Source: a virus
Strand: one strand, 5' to 3'
IMG/VR virus record: IMGVR_UViG_3300046660_000570
Coordinates: 1-33,269 of that record
DNA: 33,269 bases
Positions 7,319-14,818 of this stretch are shown one piece after another. Within the stretch, counting starts at the first letter, position 1. Every line of letters begins with the position of its first letter. The notes beneath the pieces are model-generated. The model saw only the letters and a program-made list of their open reading frames with translations. It did not search any database and had not been told where the DNA came from. Made by a program: the position numbers and the translations under genes.

Positions 7319-8026
7319 ATGGCCGATACGCCGGCAAAACGACATGTGCAGCGGCTGCTGGCGGCGTCGGCGGCGACGCAGGCGGCGGGCGGCCAGCTGA
7401 TGGCAGGCACGCCCATCCACCAGCAGATGCAGCTGCAGCTCGCGGGCGACCGCGCACGCCTGAAGCAGCTGCAGTCGACCCAGGCCAAGGCGCAGCTGAA
7501 GCTGGCGTTGCTGCCGACCTACACCGCCTATGTAGACGGCGTGCTGGCCGCCAACCTAGGGGGCGACGACCTGGTCGTATCCACAGTGATGCTGTGGGCC
7601 ATCGACGCCGGCGACTACCAGCGAGGTCTGCATGTCGCGGAGTACGTGCTTGGCCACGGCCTCGCTATGCCTGACAGCTTCAGCCGCACTACCGGCTGTG
7701 TGGTGGCTGAGGAGGTGGCGGTGGCCGCCCTCAACGCACAGCGCACTGGCACCCGGTTCGATCAGGCCGTGCTGGATCGGGCCGTGGCGCTCACCGAGCA
7801 CTACGACATGCCAGACCAGGTCCGGGCCAAGCTGCTGCTGGCACGTGGCCGCAACTCGATGCTGCGCGAAGACGAGCAGCCTGTCACTTCGGCTCCTCAG
7901 CTGAACGCAGCTATCGAAGATCTGCGCCGTGCCATCCAGCTGCACGACAGCTGCGGTGGCAAGGAAGACCTGAAGCGCGCCGAGCGCCTTCTGAAGCATA
8001 TCGAGGCAACCCAGTCCCAGGACTGA
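7319..8026 (+). CDS. M: Terminase small subunit (P2 gpM family)
   Basis: A 235-residue protein, near P2 gpM (247). It recognises cos and recruits the large terminase. The N-terminal region (about residues 1-55) is rich in lysine, arginine, glutamine and alanine and would bind DNA. The middle has the AIDAGDYQRGLHVAEYVL block typical of gpM, which describes the protein's helical core. The start codon follows the capsid stop by three bases, and the M position in the O-N-M-L operon is conserved. No unusual feature seen. Confidence 0.93.
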   Translation: MADTPAKRHVQRLLAASAATQAAGGQLMAGTPIHQQMQLQLAGDRARLKQLQSTQAKAQLKLALLPTYTAYVDGVLAANLGGDDLVVSTVMLWAIDAGDYQRGLHVAEYVLGHGLAMPDSFSRTTGCVVAEEVAVAALNAQRTGTRFDQAVLDRAVALTEHYDMPDQVRAKLLLARGRNSMLREDEQPVTSAPQLNAAIEDLRRAIQLHDSCGGKEDLKRAERLLKHIEATQSQD

Positions 8027-8129
8027 GCCTCCCACCGAGCGTCCCCGCGACCCCGCCGGCTCGGGGCCGATCACCTGGCAACCCTCCGCCTGGTGTGACG
8101 CCCCGACCACCGGCGACCCAGGAGATTCC

Positions 8130-8597
8130 ATGAGCAGCTTCACCGCCAATGCGTCCCCCGTTGTCCTGCAGCGCCCCATCACCGCCGGGCCGTTCTGGCC
8201 GGAAGTGGATGTGGCCGCGTTGCGCGATGCCATGCGCGTACCCGGAGACGTGGCCGCGCCGCGCCTGCGCGGGGCGGCGGTGATGGCGGTCATCGCGGTA
8301 ACACGCGAGCTGACGGCGTGGAAGGACAAGGTTGAGGCCGCTGGGCATCTGACACTTGCAGACGTGCCCGCGCCACACGTGGATGGTGTCTCGGTGCTGC
8401 AGCAGCTTTTCCTGCGCGCGGTCTACTGCGCCACGGCGGTCGAGCTGCATGAGCGCTACCGCTCCTATGACGCCACTGCGCAGGGCAACCAGCGGGCCGA
8501 TGAACTCACCCCGACCATCGATGAACTCCGCCGCGATCACCGCGGCGCCGTCCGCGATCTGCTCGGCATCGACCGCGTAACCGTGGAGCTGATCTGA
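8130..8597 (+). CDS. L: Head completion/stabilisation protein (P2 gpL family)
   Basis: A 155-residue protein close to P2 gpL (169). It binds filled heads and readies the portal vertex for tail joining. An AGGAG ribosome binding site lies about six bases before ATG 8130. The block GPFWPEVDVAALRDAMRV near residue 25 and the RSYDATAQGNQRADEL segment at about 110 are family-like. A 103-base non-coding gap separates it from gpM. The stop overlaps the start of the next gene (TGATG), as usual for L-X. Confidence 0.92.
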   Translation: MSSFTANASPVVLQRPITAGPFWPEVDVAALRDAMRVPGDVAAPRLRGAAVMAVIAVTRELTAWKDKVEAAGHLTLADVPAPHVDGVSVLQQLFLRAVYCATAVELHERYRSYDATAQGNQRADELTPTIDELRRDHRGAVRDLLGIDRVTVELI

Positions 8598-8812
8598 TGC
8601 GCGTGATCGCACAACAGGGCGACACCCTTGATGCCCTGTGCCACCGGCACCTGGGACGCACCGCAGAAGTAGTGGAAAAGGCCTTCGCCCTCAACTACGG
8701 CATCAGCCTGCACGGCCCCTTCCTGCCCATGGGATTGACAGTGGATCTACCGGATGCGCCATCGTCCGCCGCCGGCACCGCCGTGCGCCCGCTGGTCCAG
8801 CTCTGGGACTGA
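8597..8812 (+). CDS. X: Tail protein X (P2 gpX family, LysM-like)
   Basis: A 71-residue protein, near P2 gpX (67). It has the LysM-like block QGDTLDALCHRHLGR followed by VEKAFALNYGI and a proline-rich end, typical of the tail X family. It is essential for P2 tail assembly and probably acts at the tail hub or in peptidoglycan contact. The ATG overlaps the gpL stop, and its own stop overlaps the start of the first holin gene. Confidence 0.93.
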   Translation: MRVIAQQGDTLDALCHRHLGRTAEVVEKAFALNYGISLHGPFLPMGLTVDLPDAPSSAAGTAVRPLVQLWD

Positions 8813-9168
8813 TGATGACCGAGCCCACCTCGACCGGCAGCATGATGGTCCTGGCTACCGGCGTCGGCCTTGCGTCGCTGCTGCCGGGCATCGAAACCGA
8901 TGCATTCATCGGGGCCTTTGCCGGCGCCACGCTGTTCGTCGTGTCCGCCAAGGACCTCTCCCTGTTCAAGCGCCTGGTCTACCTGGCCATCAGCGTGGTG
9001 GCTGGCTACCTGGGCGGCACCGAGGTGATGCGCCGGTTCGACGTGGCATCCAGCGGCCTGGCTGCCTTCCTGTGTGCCGCCACCATCATCACCCTGACCT
9101 TGACGTTGATCGAACGCAGTCGGGCAGCGCGCCTCCCCCAACCACGGAAGGAAACCTCCGATGGATGA
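8812..9168 (+). CDS. Holin-like membrane protein
   Basis: A 118-residue protein with hydrophobic stretches at about residues 10-28, 32-48, 55-72 and 80-102, and a charged C-terminal tail. It lies between gpX and the endolysin, where P2-like phages encode the holin that releases endolysin from the cytoplasm. Two adjacent ATGs (8812 and 8815) open the frame. Dual starts are known to set holin timing in some phages, but here they may be incidental. The end overlaps the next gene by eight bases. The exact holin family is not certain. Confidence 0.8.
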   Translation: MMTEPTSTGSMMVLATGVGLASLLPGIETDAFIGAFAGATLFVVSAKDLSLFKRLVYLAISVVAGYLGGTEVMRRFDVASSGLAAFLCAATIITLTLTLIERSRAARLPQPRKETSDG

Positions 9169-9436
9169 CCTTCTCACCGCCGCCACGCTCACCTGCAGCC
9201 TGGCCATCTGCGTTCGGCTGCTTATCTACCGCGCACCGGCAGGCTCACGCCACCGACGGGGTATTGCCTTCGTCGCGTGGCTGCTGATCGCCAGCACGGG
9301 TGGCCAAGCGGTTCAGATCCTGCTGCAGGACGCGCACGCCACGCCAAGCGCCTGGCATCTGGTGCTGCTTGCCGTGCTGCTGATCGCCATCTGCCGCGCA
9401 CGCGGCAACCTTGCCCGTCTGTTCGGAGTGGATTGA
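9161..9436 (+). CDS. Putative three-helix holin (Phage_holin_3_7 type)
   Basis: A 91-residue protein with three hydrophobic segments at about residues 5-23, 36-52 and 64-80. It carries a RAPAGSRHRRG loop after the first helix and a short basic end. The pattern fits the PF05449 family of putative 3TM holins common in P2-like phages of Xanthomonadaceae. A purine-rich site (GGAAGGAAA) precedes ATG 9161. Together with the preceding membrane protein it forms a two-component holin or holin/antiholin pair. Confidence 0.82.
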   Translation: MDDLLTAATLTCSLAICVRLLIYRAPAGSRHRRGIAFVAWLLIASTGGQAVQILLQDAHATPSAWHLVLLAVLLIAICRARGNLARLFGVD

Positions 9437-9438
9437 CC

Positions 9439-10074
9439 ATGCTGACCGCCGCCCTGCTTGCCCGCATCCTGCAGTGCCCCATCACCCGCGCACAGCGCTG
9501 GGTGCAACCGCTGAACGCTGCCATGCAGCGCTTTGGCATCACCACGCCGCTGCGCGTGGCTCACTTCCTGGCCCAGCTGGGCCATGAGAGCCTGAGCCTG
9601 TCCCGCCTGGAAGAGAACCTGAGCTACAGCCGCGCTCGCCTCCTGGAAGTGTTCGGCGCCCACATTGCACCTGGCGAGGCCGCCGACCATGTCCACCAGC
9701 CAGAGCGCTTGGGCAACCGCGTCTACGCGGGTCGCAACGGAAACGGCGATGCGGCCAGCGGGGATGGCTACCTCTACCGTGGCCGAGGACCACTGCAGCA
9801 CACCGGCCGGGGCAACTACCGGCGCGTGGGTGAACTGATCGACCAGCCGCTGGAGCTGCAGCCCTCGCTGCTCATCGAGCCGGAAACCGGGGCGATGGCT
9901 GCCGCTGCCTTCTGGCAGGACAACAGCCTCAATGCCCTTGCCGACCAGCGCGATGTACTGGCCGCCAGCCGCGCCATCAACCTCGGCAACGCACGCTCCC
10001 GGTTCACCCCGAACGGGATGGCGGACCGTCTCTCGCGGCTGCAGCGCGCCCTGCAGGCCCTGGAGGTGCGCTGA
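9439..10074 (+). CDS. GH19 endolysin (chitinase-like lysozyme)
   Basis: A 211-residue glycoside hydrolase family 19 protein that cleaves the peptidoglycan glycan backbone to lyse the host. The catalytic acid is the E of LAQLGHESLSLS (near residue 50) and the second acid is in LEENLSYS. The family signature GYLYRGRGPLQHTGRGNY lies at about residues 112-130, and AINLGNARSR is near the end. There is no signal peptide, so release depends on the upstream holins. It replaces the P2 gpK-type endolysin at the same place. The start follows the holin stop by two bases. Confidence 0.95.
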   Translation: MLTAALLARILQCPITRAQRWVQPLNAAMQRFGITTPLRVAHFLAQLGHESLSLSRLEENLSYSRARLLEVFGAHIAPGEAADHVHQPERLGNRVYAGRNGNGDAASGDGYLYRGRGPLQHTGRGNYRRVGELIDQPLELQPSLLIEPETGAMAAAAFWQDNSLNALADQRDVLAASRAINLGNARSRFTPNGMADRLSRLQRALQALEVR

Positions 10075-10111
10075 TGACGTGCCGCGATGACGCATGGGCT
10101 GGGACTGAAGC

Positions 10112-10597
10112 ATGAAGAAACATCAGCTGCTGAGGCAGCACCTGGTCACGGCGGTGCCGGCGTTGGCCGTCGACCCTGAGCGCCTGCTGGTATTCGTGGA
10201 TGCCGGCGGGCTCAACGGCACCTACCGACCGGGGCTGAGCTACGAATACCGCTATACCTTGGAGCTCATCTTGAGAGACTTCAGTGGCCCTCCGGAAGCG
10301 GTCATGCTGCCGCTGCTGCAGTGGCTCACCCGCCATCAGCCCGAACTGCTGGCCATCCCGGCCAATCGCGAGAAGATCGTGTTCGAAGTGGATGTGCTGG
10401 CGGATGAGCTGGTCGATCTGGCCATCAAACTACCGCTGACCGAGCGGGTGCGTGTGTCGCGTGACGCTGCCGGCGCTCTGCAGCTGGAACATCTGCCCGA
10501 GCCGCTACCGGAGCGGGAGCATGCTGATGCCCTGAGTGGTGGGGACCTGTTTGCCGACGGTGCAGTCATCGCACATCTGCCTGCCATCACCGAATGA
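10112..10597 (+). CDS. R: Tail completion protein (P2 gpR family)
   Basis: A 161-residue protein close to P2 gpR (155), which with gpS finishes the tail and allows joining to the head. It starts MKKHQLLRQHLVTAVPAL and contains the GLSYEYRYTLELILRDF block typical of gpR. Its stop overlaps the gpS start as ATGA. The 37 bases separating it from the endolysin leave no room for the LysB/LysC-type lysis genes found here in P2. Confidence 0.92.
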   Translation: MKKHQLLRQHLVTAVPALAVDPERLLVFVDAGGLNGTYRPGLSYEYRYTLELILRDFSGPPEAVMLPLLQWLTRHQPELLAIPANREKIVFEVDVLADELVDLAIKLPLTERVRVSRDAAGALQLEHLPEPLPEREHADALSGGDLFADGAVIAHLPAITE

Positions 10598-11052
10598 ACG
10601 AGGACCTGCAGCGCCTGGAGACATGGGTTGCGCCACTTCTGCAGAGGCTAAAGCCTGCCGACCGTGCGCGCCTGGCTCGAAAAGTCGGTACCGCCCTCCG
10701 CCGCTCCCAGCAAAAGCGCATCGCGGCGCAGCGAAGTCCGGACGGCACCGCCTACGCGCCCCGAAAAGCGGCGCCGAAGCGGTCGAAGGCTGGACGGATC
10801 AAGCGCGGTGCGATGTTCGTCAAGCTGCGCCAGACGCGGCACCTTCGGGCCCGAGGCACGGCCGCCGAGGTCGTGGTGGGATTCAGCGGCAGGGTGTCCC
10901 GCATCGCCCGCATCCATCAGGAGGGCAGGCAGGAAGCCATTGGCACCAACCGCATCAAACACGTCTATGCCCGCCGGCAACTATTGGGTTTCACGTCGAC
11001 TGATGAGCAGCTGGTCCGCGACCTCATCATGGACCACCTGCGCGCCGTATAG
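10594..11052 (+). CDS. S: Virion morphogenesis/tail completion protein (P2 gpS family)
   Basis: A 152-residue very basic protein, the same size as P2 gpS (150). It has the family segments LARKVGTALRRSQQKRIAAQ, PDGTAYAPRK and GFSGRVSRIARIHQEG. It acts with gpR in tail completion. It ends the rightward late operon that starts at gpO, since an 85-base gap with a candidate activator dyad follows. Confidence 0.93.
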   Translation: MNEDLQRLETWVAPLLQRLKPADRARLARKVGTALRRSQQKRIAAQRSPDGTAYAPRKAAPKRSKAGRIKRGAMFVKLRQTRHLRARGTAAEVVVGFSGRVSRIARIHQEGRQEAIGTNRIKHVYARRQLLGFTSTDEQLVRDLIMDHLRAV

Positions 11053-11071
11053 CGTAGGAACCACCGCTACA
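11053..11071. promoter_or_regulatory. Candidate late-activator operator before J
   Basis: CGTAG-N9-CTACA begins one base after the gpS stop. It is one of three copies of the YGTAG-N9-CTACA dyad, each in a late intergenic gap. If an Ogr-type activator binds about 55 bases upstream of the transcript start, transcription would begin near 11117. That leaves a short leader before the GTG at 11138 and would exclude the ATG at 11102 as start of gene J. A TTAAGT at 11079-11084 could be a -10 box in an alternative reading. Confidence 0.6.
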
Positions 11072-11137
11072 CCCCAGCTTAAGTGCCTTGTCTCGCGTGC
11101 GATGGGACGCTGCAGCGGATCCCAAGCCGGTGCCGCC

Positions 11138-12130
11138 GTGTCCGCCTTTACCGCCGTTGACCTATCCCGCCTCCCCCTACCCGACGTGTTCGAGCAGGTC
11201 TCATTCGAACAGCTTCTGGAACAACGGGTGGCAGACTTCCGTCGCTACATGCCCGAGTTCACCGCACTGGTGGAGCCCGATCCGCTATACAAGTCTCTTC
11301 AGGCCAGCGCTTACCGCGAGCTGGTACTGCGTGAGCAGTTCAACCAGCGGGCCAAAGGGCTGTTTCTGGCCTATGCGCAGGATGGCGACCTGGATAACCT
11401 GGGCGCGCCGTTTGGCGTCACCCGGAAAGAGCTGACGCCTGCCGATGAAGACGCGGGCACCCCAGCCATCTACGAAAGTGACGCGGAGTTCCGGCGCCGA
11501 ATACAGCTCTCGCCCGAGGGACTCTCAGTAGCGGGCCCGGAAGGGGCGTACATCTTTCACACGCTCGGTGCGGATCCGCGCGTGCTGGATGCAAGTGCGA
11601 GTAGCCCCAGGCCGGACGATCTGCGGAGCCTGATCTTCTCGGTGCTGCAGGCCCACGAGGCGCCACCGCAGCTGATGGAAGAAATGGCCAGCCGGCTCGA
11701 TGCGGCCGTGTGGCCCGGCACTGTAGTGGTCTCCGTGCTGTCCCGCGAGGGGAATGGCAGTGCGGACCCCGACCTGGTCGAGGCGGTAGACCGGGCGCTC
11801 AGCTCCCAGGATGTCCGTCCCTTGACGGATGAAGTTGCCGTTGCCTCTGCTGAGATTCGTCCGTACGAGGTGGTCGCAGACCTGTTCACCTTCGACGGAC
11901 CGGATGGCGAAGTGGTACTCCGAGAGGCGGAGCGCCGTCTGACCAGTTATCAGGGCGAGGCCCACCGCCTTGGGCGCAACATTTCGCTGTCGGCGCTCTA
12001 TGCGCAACTTCACGCCGAAGGGGTGCAGCGCGTAGTGCTTCACAGCCCATCCGAGGATCTGGTGGTGGACCGCCACCAGGCCGCGTATTGCACGGCAGTG
12101 AGCATCAACCACGTGGGCACCGATGAATAA
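11138..12130 (+). CDS. J: Baseplate assembly protein J (P2 gpJ family)
   Basis: A 330-residue baseplate wedge protein (P2 gpJ is 302). The GTG start at 11138 gives VSAFTAVDLSRLPLPDVFE, which lines up with the start of P2 gpJ. The ATG at 11102 in frame would add 12 unlike residues. The FTALVEPDPLYKSLQASAYRE block near residue 45 and the AYAQDGDLDNLGAPFGVTR block near residue 78 are typical of the family. In P2 the order is V-W-J-I; here J follows S directly, and V and W come after the fibre genes. Confidence 0.93.
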   Translation: MSAFTAVDLSRLPLPDVFEQVSFEQLLEQRVADFRRYMPEFTALVEPDPLYKSLQASAYRELVLREQFNQRAKGLFLAYAQDGDLDNLGAPFGVTRKELTPADEDAGTPAIYESDAEFRRRIQLSPEGLSVAGPEGAYIFHTLGADPRVLDASASSPRPDDLRSLIFSVLQAHEAPPQLMEEMASRLDAAVWPGTVVVSVLSREGNGSADPDLVEAVDRALSSQDVRPLTDEVAVASAEIRPYEVVADLFTFDGPDGEVVLREAERRLTSYQGEAHRLGRNISLSALYAQLHAEGVQRVVLHSPSEDLVVDRHQAAYCTAVSINHVGTDE

Positions 12131-12677
12131 GTCGCCCAGCCTGCTTCCGCCCAACACCACACCGCTGGAGCGGGCGATGGAAGGCGCCGATGCCCGGGTG
12201 CTGAGCATGCGAATGGGCCACGCCGACATCAAGAACCCAAGCCGCTGCCCGGCCCCGTTGTTGCCGTGGCTGGCGTGGGAGCTGTCCTTGGACACCTGGG
12301 ACAGCGCCTGGCCAGAACACATCAAGCGGCAGCGCATCGCCAGCGCCATCAACATCCAGCGCCACAAGGGAACGGCGGGCAGCGTCCGCGACGTGATCGA
12401 GTCCTTCGGCGGCACCGTGGTGATCCGGGAGTGGTGGGAGCAGGAGCCGCGTGGCAACCCGCACACCTTTGAGCTGCTGCTCATCCTCTCCGGACGCCCG
12501 GGCATTGATCCCTCCGCCAAATATGTGGAAGACGTCATTGCAGAGGTCAACCGCACCAAGCCGGTGCGGTCCCACTTTACGTTCACGCAAGGCGCTGAAT
12601 TCGAAGAGCGTCTGGGCGTCATCGCGGCATTCCGCCCTGCCGTCTATCGCCGTATGAACATAAGCTTTAAGGATTAA
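12123..12677 (+). CDS. I: Tail/baseplate protein I (P2 gpI family)
   Basis: A 184-residue protein close to P2 gpI (176). It contains LLPWLAWELSLDTWDSAWPE at about residues 44-63 and RHKGTAGSVRDVIESFGG at about 80-97, the two signature blocks of phage tail protein I. It joins the wedge with gpJ and provides the attachment point for the tail fibre. Its ATG overlaps the end of gpJ by eight bases, and the fibre gene follows after four bases. Confidence 0.95.
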   Translation: MNKSPSLLPPNTTPLERAMEGADARVLSMRMGHADIKNPSRCPAPLLPWLAWELSLDTWDSAWPEHIKRQRIASAINIQRHKGTAGSVRDVIESFGGTVVIREWWEQEPRGNPHTFELLLILSGRPGIDPSAKYVEDVIAEVNRTKPVRSHFTFTQGAEFEERLGVIAAFRPAVYRRMNISFKD

Positions 12678-12681
12678 CCGT

Positions 12682-14133
12682 ATGCGAATGAAGTTTACCG
12701 ATCTGGGCCGGGCGGCCATGGTCAACGCGCGCAACACCGGCACCAACGCGGTCACCGTTACCGAGATCGGAGTGACCGAGCTGGGCTTCCTTCCCGATCC
12801 AGATGGTGGCGATCAAACACTGCCAGGAGAACGCAAGCGAATCGCAACGTTCGGCGGCAAGGTCATCGCCGATGACGTCATACATGTGACAGTGCGCGAT
12901 GAGACCGAGGATGCCTACTCACTGCGCGGCATTGGACTGTATCTCCATGACGGCACGCTGCTGTGCCTCTATGGGCAGGAACGTGTGATCCTGGAAAAGT
13001 CATCACAGGCAGTGATGTTGCTCTCGGCCGATCTGATGCTTGCGGACATGGATAGCACTCAGATCGAGTTCGGAAGCGCTGGCTTCCTCAATCCTCCGGC
13101 GACGACCGAAGAGCATGGGGTGGTAGAGCTGGCGACCGACCATGAGGCAAGCTCGGGGAAAGACAGTCGCAGGGCGGTAACCCCTCAGGCGCTGACAGCA
13201 GCCCTCGATCATCGCCTGGGCCGAGGCGCACCTACTGAACTCGCGAAAACGATCATTGCGGAGGAGGGAAATGCTGGTGTTCGTGCGCTCCTCGGGCTCG
13301 GATCAGCCGCGCAGAAGGATGACGGTGAAGAGAATGGCTTGGACGCAGACCTGCTTGATGGACGACACGGTGACTTCTATCTGGACTGGTCCAATCTCAC
13401 CGGCGTACCGGCGAGCACCCATATACCAGGCCAGATCGTAGTATTTGCCGGTAGACAGCCGCCACCTGGCACGCTGTTGTGCGATGGCCGCCTGTTGGCA
13501 ATCGAAGCTTACCCAAGGCTTTGGGCAGCGATCGGAGATACGTATGGCGGCGATGCTTCTACAGGAACATTCAGCCTTCCACGACTCGACGATGAGAGCT
13601 GCATCATTCACACCAGCGACTCGGCCATCGTGGGGACAACCAGTCCCGGTGCCGTAATAGCCCACAGCCATGGAGCAAGTGCGTCGGCAGCAGGCAGCCA
13701 TGCCCACTCCGCTTCGGCGAGCTGGAGCGGCGACCACGTACATGGCGCATGGACCGACGGGCAAGGCCACCATGGTCACGGTGGCAGCACGACGGGCGCT
13801 GGGGAGCACCAGCACCTCACACCGTTCGCAGAAGGCGGTCACGCCTACCCGTGGGGCGCGGACTACAGCAACCATATGGGCTCGCGAGGAAATATCGACT
13901 GGGATAACCCGTGGCCCTATACCAGCCACGCCGGCCATCACGCGCACCACATCGCGGCCGACGGCAATGGCAACCATGCTCACAACATCGGCATGAACGG
14001 TGCAGGCGGTCATGGCCACAACATCTCTGTCGGTGCTGTGGGCGACCACGGCCACGTCATTAGCGTCGGGGCTACAGGGGTATCCCAGAACCTTCCCGCC
14101 GGAATTCGAATGCTGTACTGCATTGCCTACTAG
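12682..14133 (+). CDS. H: Tail fibre with collar domain and iron-type HxH tip
   Basis: A 483-residue receptor-binding fibre. Residues 1-150 form the baseplate-attachment domain. A fibre repeat, EHGVVELATDHEAS, lies at about 151-180. A tail-collar domain (PGTLLCDGRLLAIEAYPRLW ... FSLPRLDD) spans about 260-310. The C-terminal 160 residues carry nine HxH motifs (HSH, HAH, HVH, HGH, HQH, HAH, HAH, HGH, HGH) spaced by glycine- and serine-rich stretches. In T4 gp37 such HxH pairs bind a line of iron ions in the needle-like tip, so a metal-stiffened trimeric tip is expected here. It is shorter than P2 gpH (669). Confidence 0.92.
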   Translation: MRMKFTDLGRAAMVNARNTGTNAVTVTEIGVTELGFLPDPDGGDQTLPGERKRIATFGGKVIADDVIHVTVRDETEDAYSLRGIGLYLHDGTLLCLYGQERVILEKSSQAVMLLSADLMLADMDSTQIEFGSAGFLNPPATTEEHGVVELATDHEASSGKDSRRAVTPQALTAALDHRLGRGAPTELAKTIIAEEGNAGVRALLGLGSAAQKDDGEENGLDADLLDGRHGDFYLDWSNLTGVPASTHIPGQIVVFAGRQPPPGTLLCDGRLLAIEAYPRLWAAIGDTYGGDASTGTFSLPRLDDESCIIHTSDSAIVGTTSPGAVIAHSHGASASAAGSHAHSASASWSGDHVHGAWTDGQGHHGHGGSTTGAGEHQHLTPFAEGGHAYPWGADYSNHMGSRGNIDWDNPWPYTSHAGHHAHHIAADGNGNHAHNIGMNGAGGHGHNISVGAVGDHGHVISVGATGVSQNLPAGIRMLYCIAY

Positions 14134-14143
14134 GAAACATCCC

Positions 14144-14746
14144 ATGCAACTCACCGAACCCCATGAGACTTACGGGCATTCCTTCGATGAACATACCCGC
14201 CTTTACCTGCTTCCCGTCAGGATCTTTCCAGAGGCAGACGGCAGCTGCCCGCTCCCCCTTAATACAGTAGATTTCCCTCCTTTCCAGAAGGCAGACCAGC
14301 ATCAGGCCTGGCGTATCAACGAGAAGCAAACGGCGTGGGAGATTGTGGACGACTACCGGGGAGCGATGCTTTGGGAAAAATCGACTGCAATGGGAGCGCC
14401 AAATCGATTGGAGATCAACGAGCAGCCCTCGAGTGGCGTGACACTCCTGGCGCCGCTCGCCATTGAGCCTGGGGAGCCGCTGACCAACCGATGGGATGAC
14501 GAACTTGAACAGTGGCAACTGGTCCCCGACTACAGCCGCGTGCCGGTCTGGGAAAAGGCCACCGGGGCTGTACTACCCATGCTCCTTCCCGGCGATCCAC
14601 TGCCGTTTTCTGCGACAGACATTCCACCTCCACGAGATATGGCCGGACCAGTTCGCTTCGACGATTCGCTCGGCGAGTGGGTTCTGGTTCCTTCGGCTCC
14701 GGTGCTACCGGACGTACCATCCCTTCGCCCCGGTGCCAATGCGTGA
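14144..14746 (+). CDS. Tail fibre assembly-like protein with W-V-x-D-Y repeats
   Basis: A 200-residue protein directly after the fibre gene, in the position of P2 gpG. It holds two clear repeats and a partial third. The first is AWEIVDDYRGAMLWEKSTA (near residue 65), the second QWQLVPDYSRVPVWEKATG (near 123), and the partial one is EWVLVPSAP near the end. The W-x-x-V-x-D-Y/H-R-G pattern is seen in phage tail-fibre chaperones and fibre-associated proteins. Upstream of each repeat lies a WDDELEQ-like or FDDSLGE-like segment. A chaperone or fibre accessory role is inferred from position and motif. Start ATG 14144 follows GGAAAC. Confidence 0.8.
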   Translation: MQLTEPHETYGHSFDEHTRLYLLPVRIFPEADGSCPLPLNTVDFPPFQKADQHQAWRINEKQTAWEIVDDYRGAMLWEKSTAMGAPNRLEINEQPSSGVTLLAPLAIEPGEPLTNRWDDELEQWQLVPDYSRVPVWEKATGAVLPMLLPGDPLPFSATDIPPPRDMAGPVRFDDSLGEWVLVPSAPVLPDVPSLRPGANA

Positions 14747-14753
14747 GGATTGC

Positions 14754-14772
14754 TGTAGATCGGGCGCCTACA
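14754..14772. promoter_or_regulatory. Candidate late-activator operator before V
   Basis: TGTAG-N9-CTACA is the third copy of the late-gap dyad. It lies between the fibre assembly gene and V, where the last late operon (V, W, FI to D) should begin. It overlaps a second inverted repeat, GGCGCCTAC (14763-14771) with GTAGGTGCC (14788-14796), which could form a hairpin in RNA and might end the J-I-H-G transcript. The distance from dyad to the V start at 14819 is short for a -55 activator site. Confidence 0.55.
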
Positions 14773-14818
14773 TAGGCAACCAGATGCGTAGGTGCCACGC
14801 GGCAGCGAGCATGTCCGC

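Noticed and set aside
10073-10114. 13-residue frame between endolysin and R as a spanin remnant
   Set aside because: It is too short, has no hydrophobic segment and no lipobox. It is more likely chance.
11102-11137. ATG start for gene J at 11102
   Set aside because: It adds 12 residues not seen in the family and lies upstream of the likely late transcript start. GTG 11138 aligns with the P2 gpJ start.
13660-14080. Repeated GGC/CAC-rich segment in the fibre gene as a DNA repeat or CRISPR-like array
   Set aside because: The repeats are imperfect and irregularly spaced and follow the HxH protein pattern, so they reflect protein structure and not a nucleic-acid repeat system. No CRISPR array was seen in the window.
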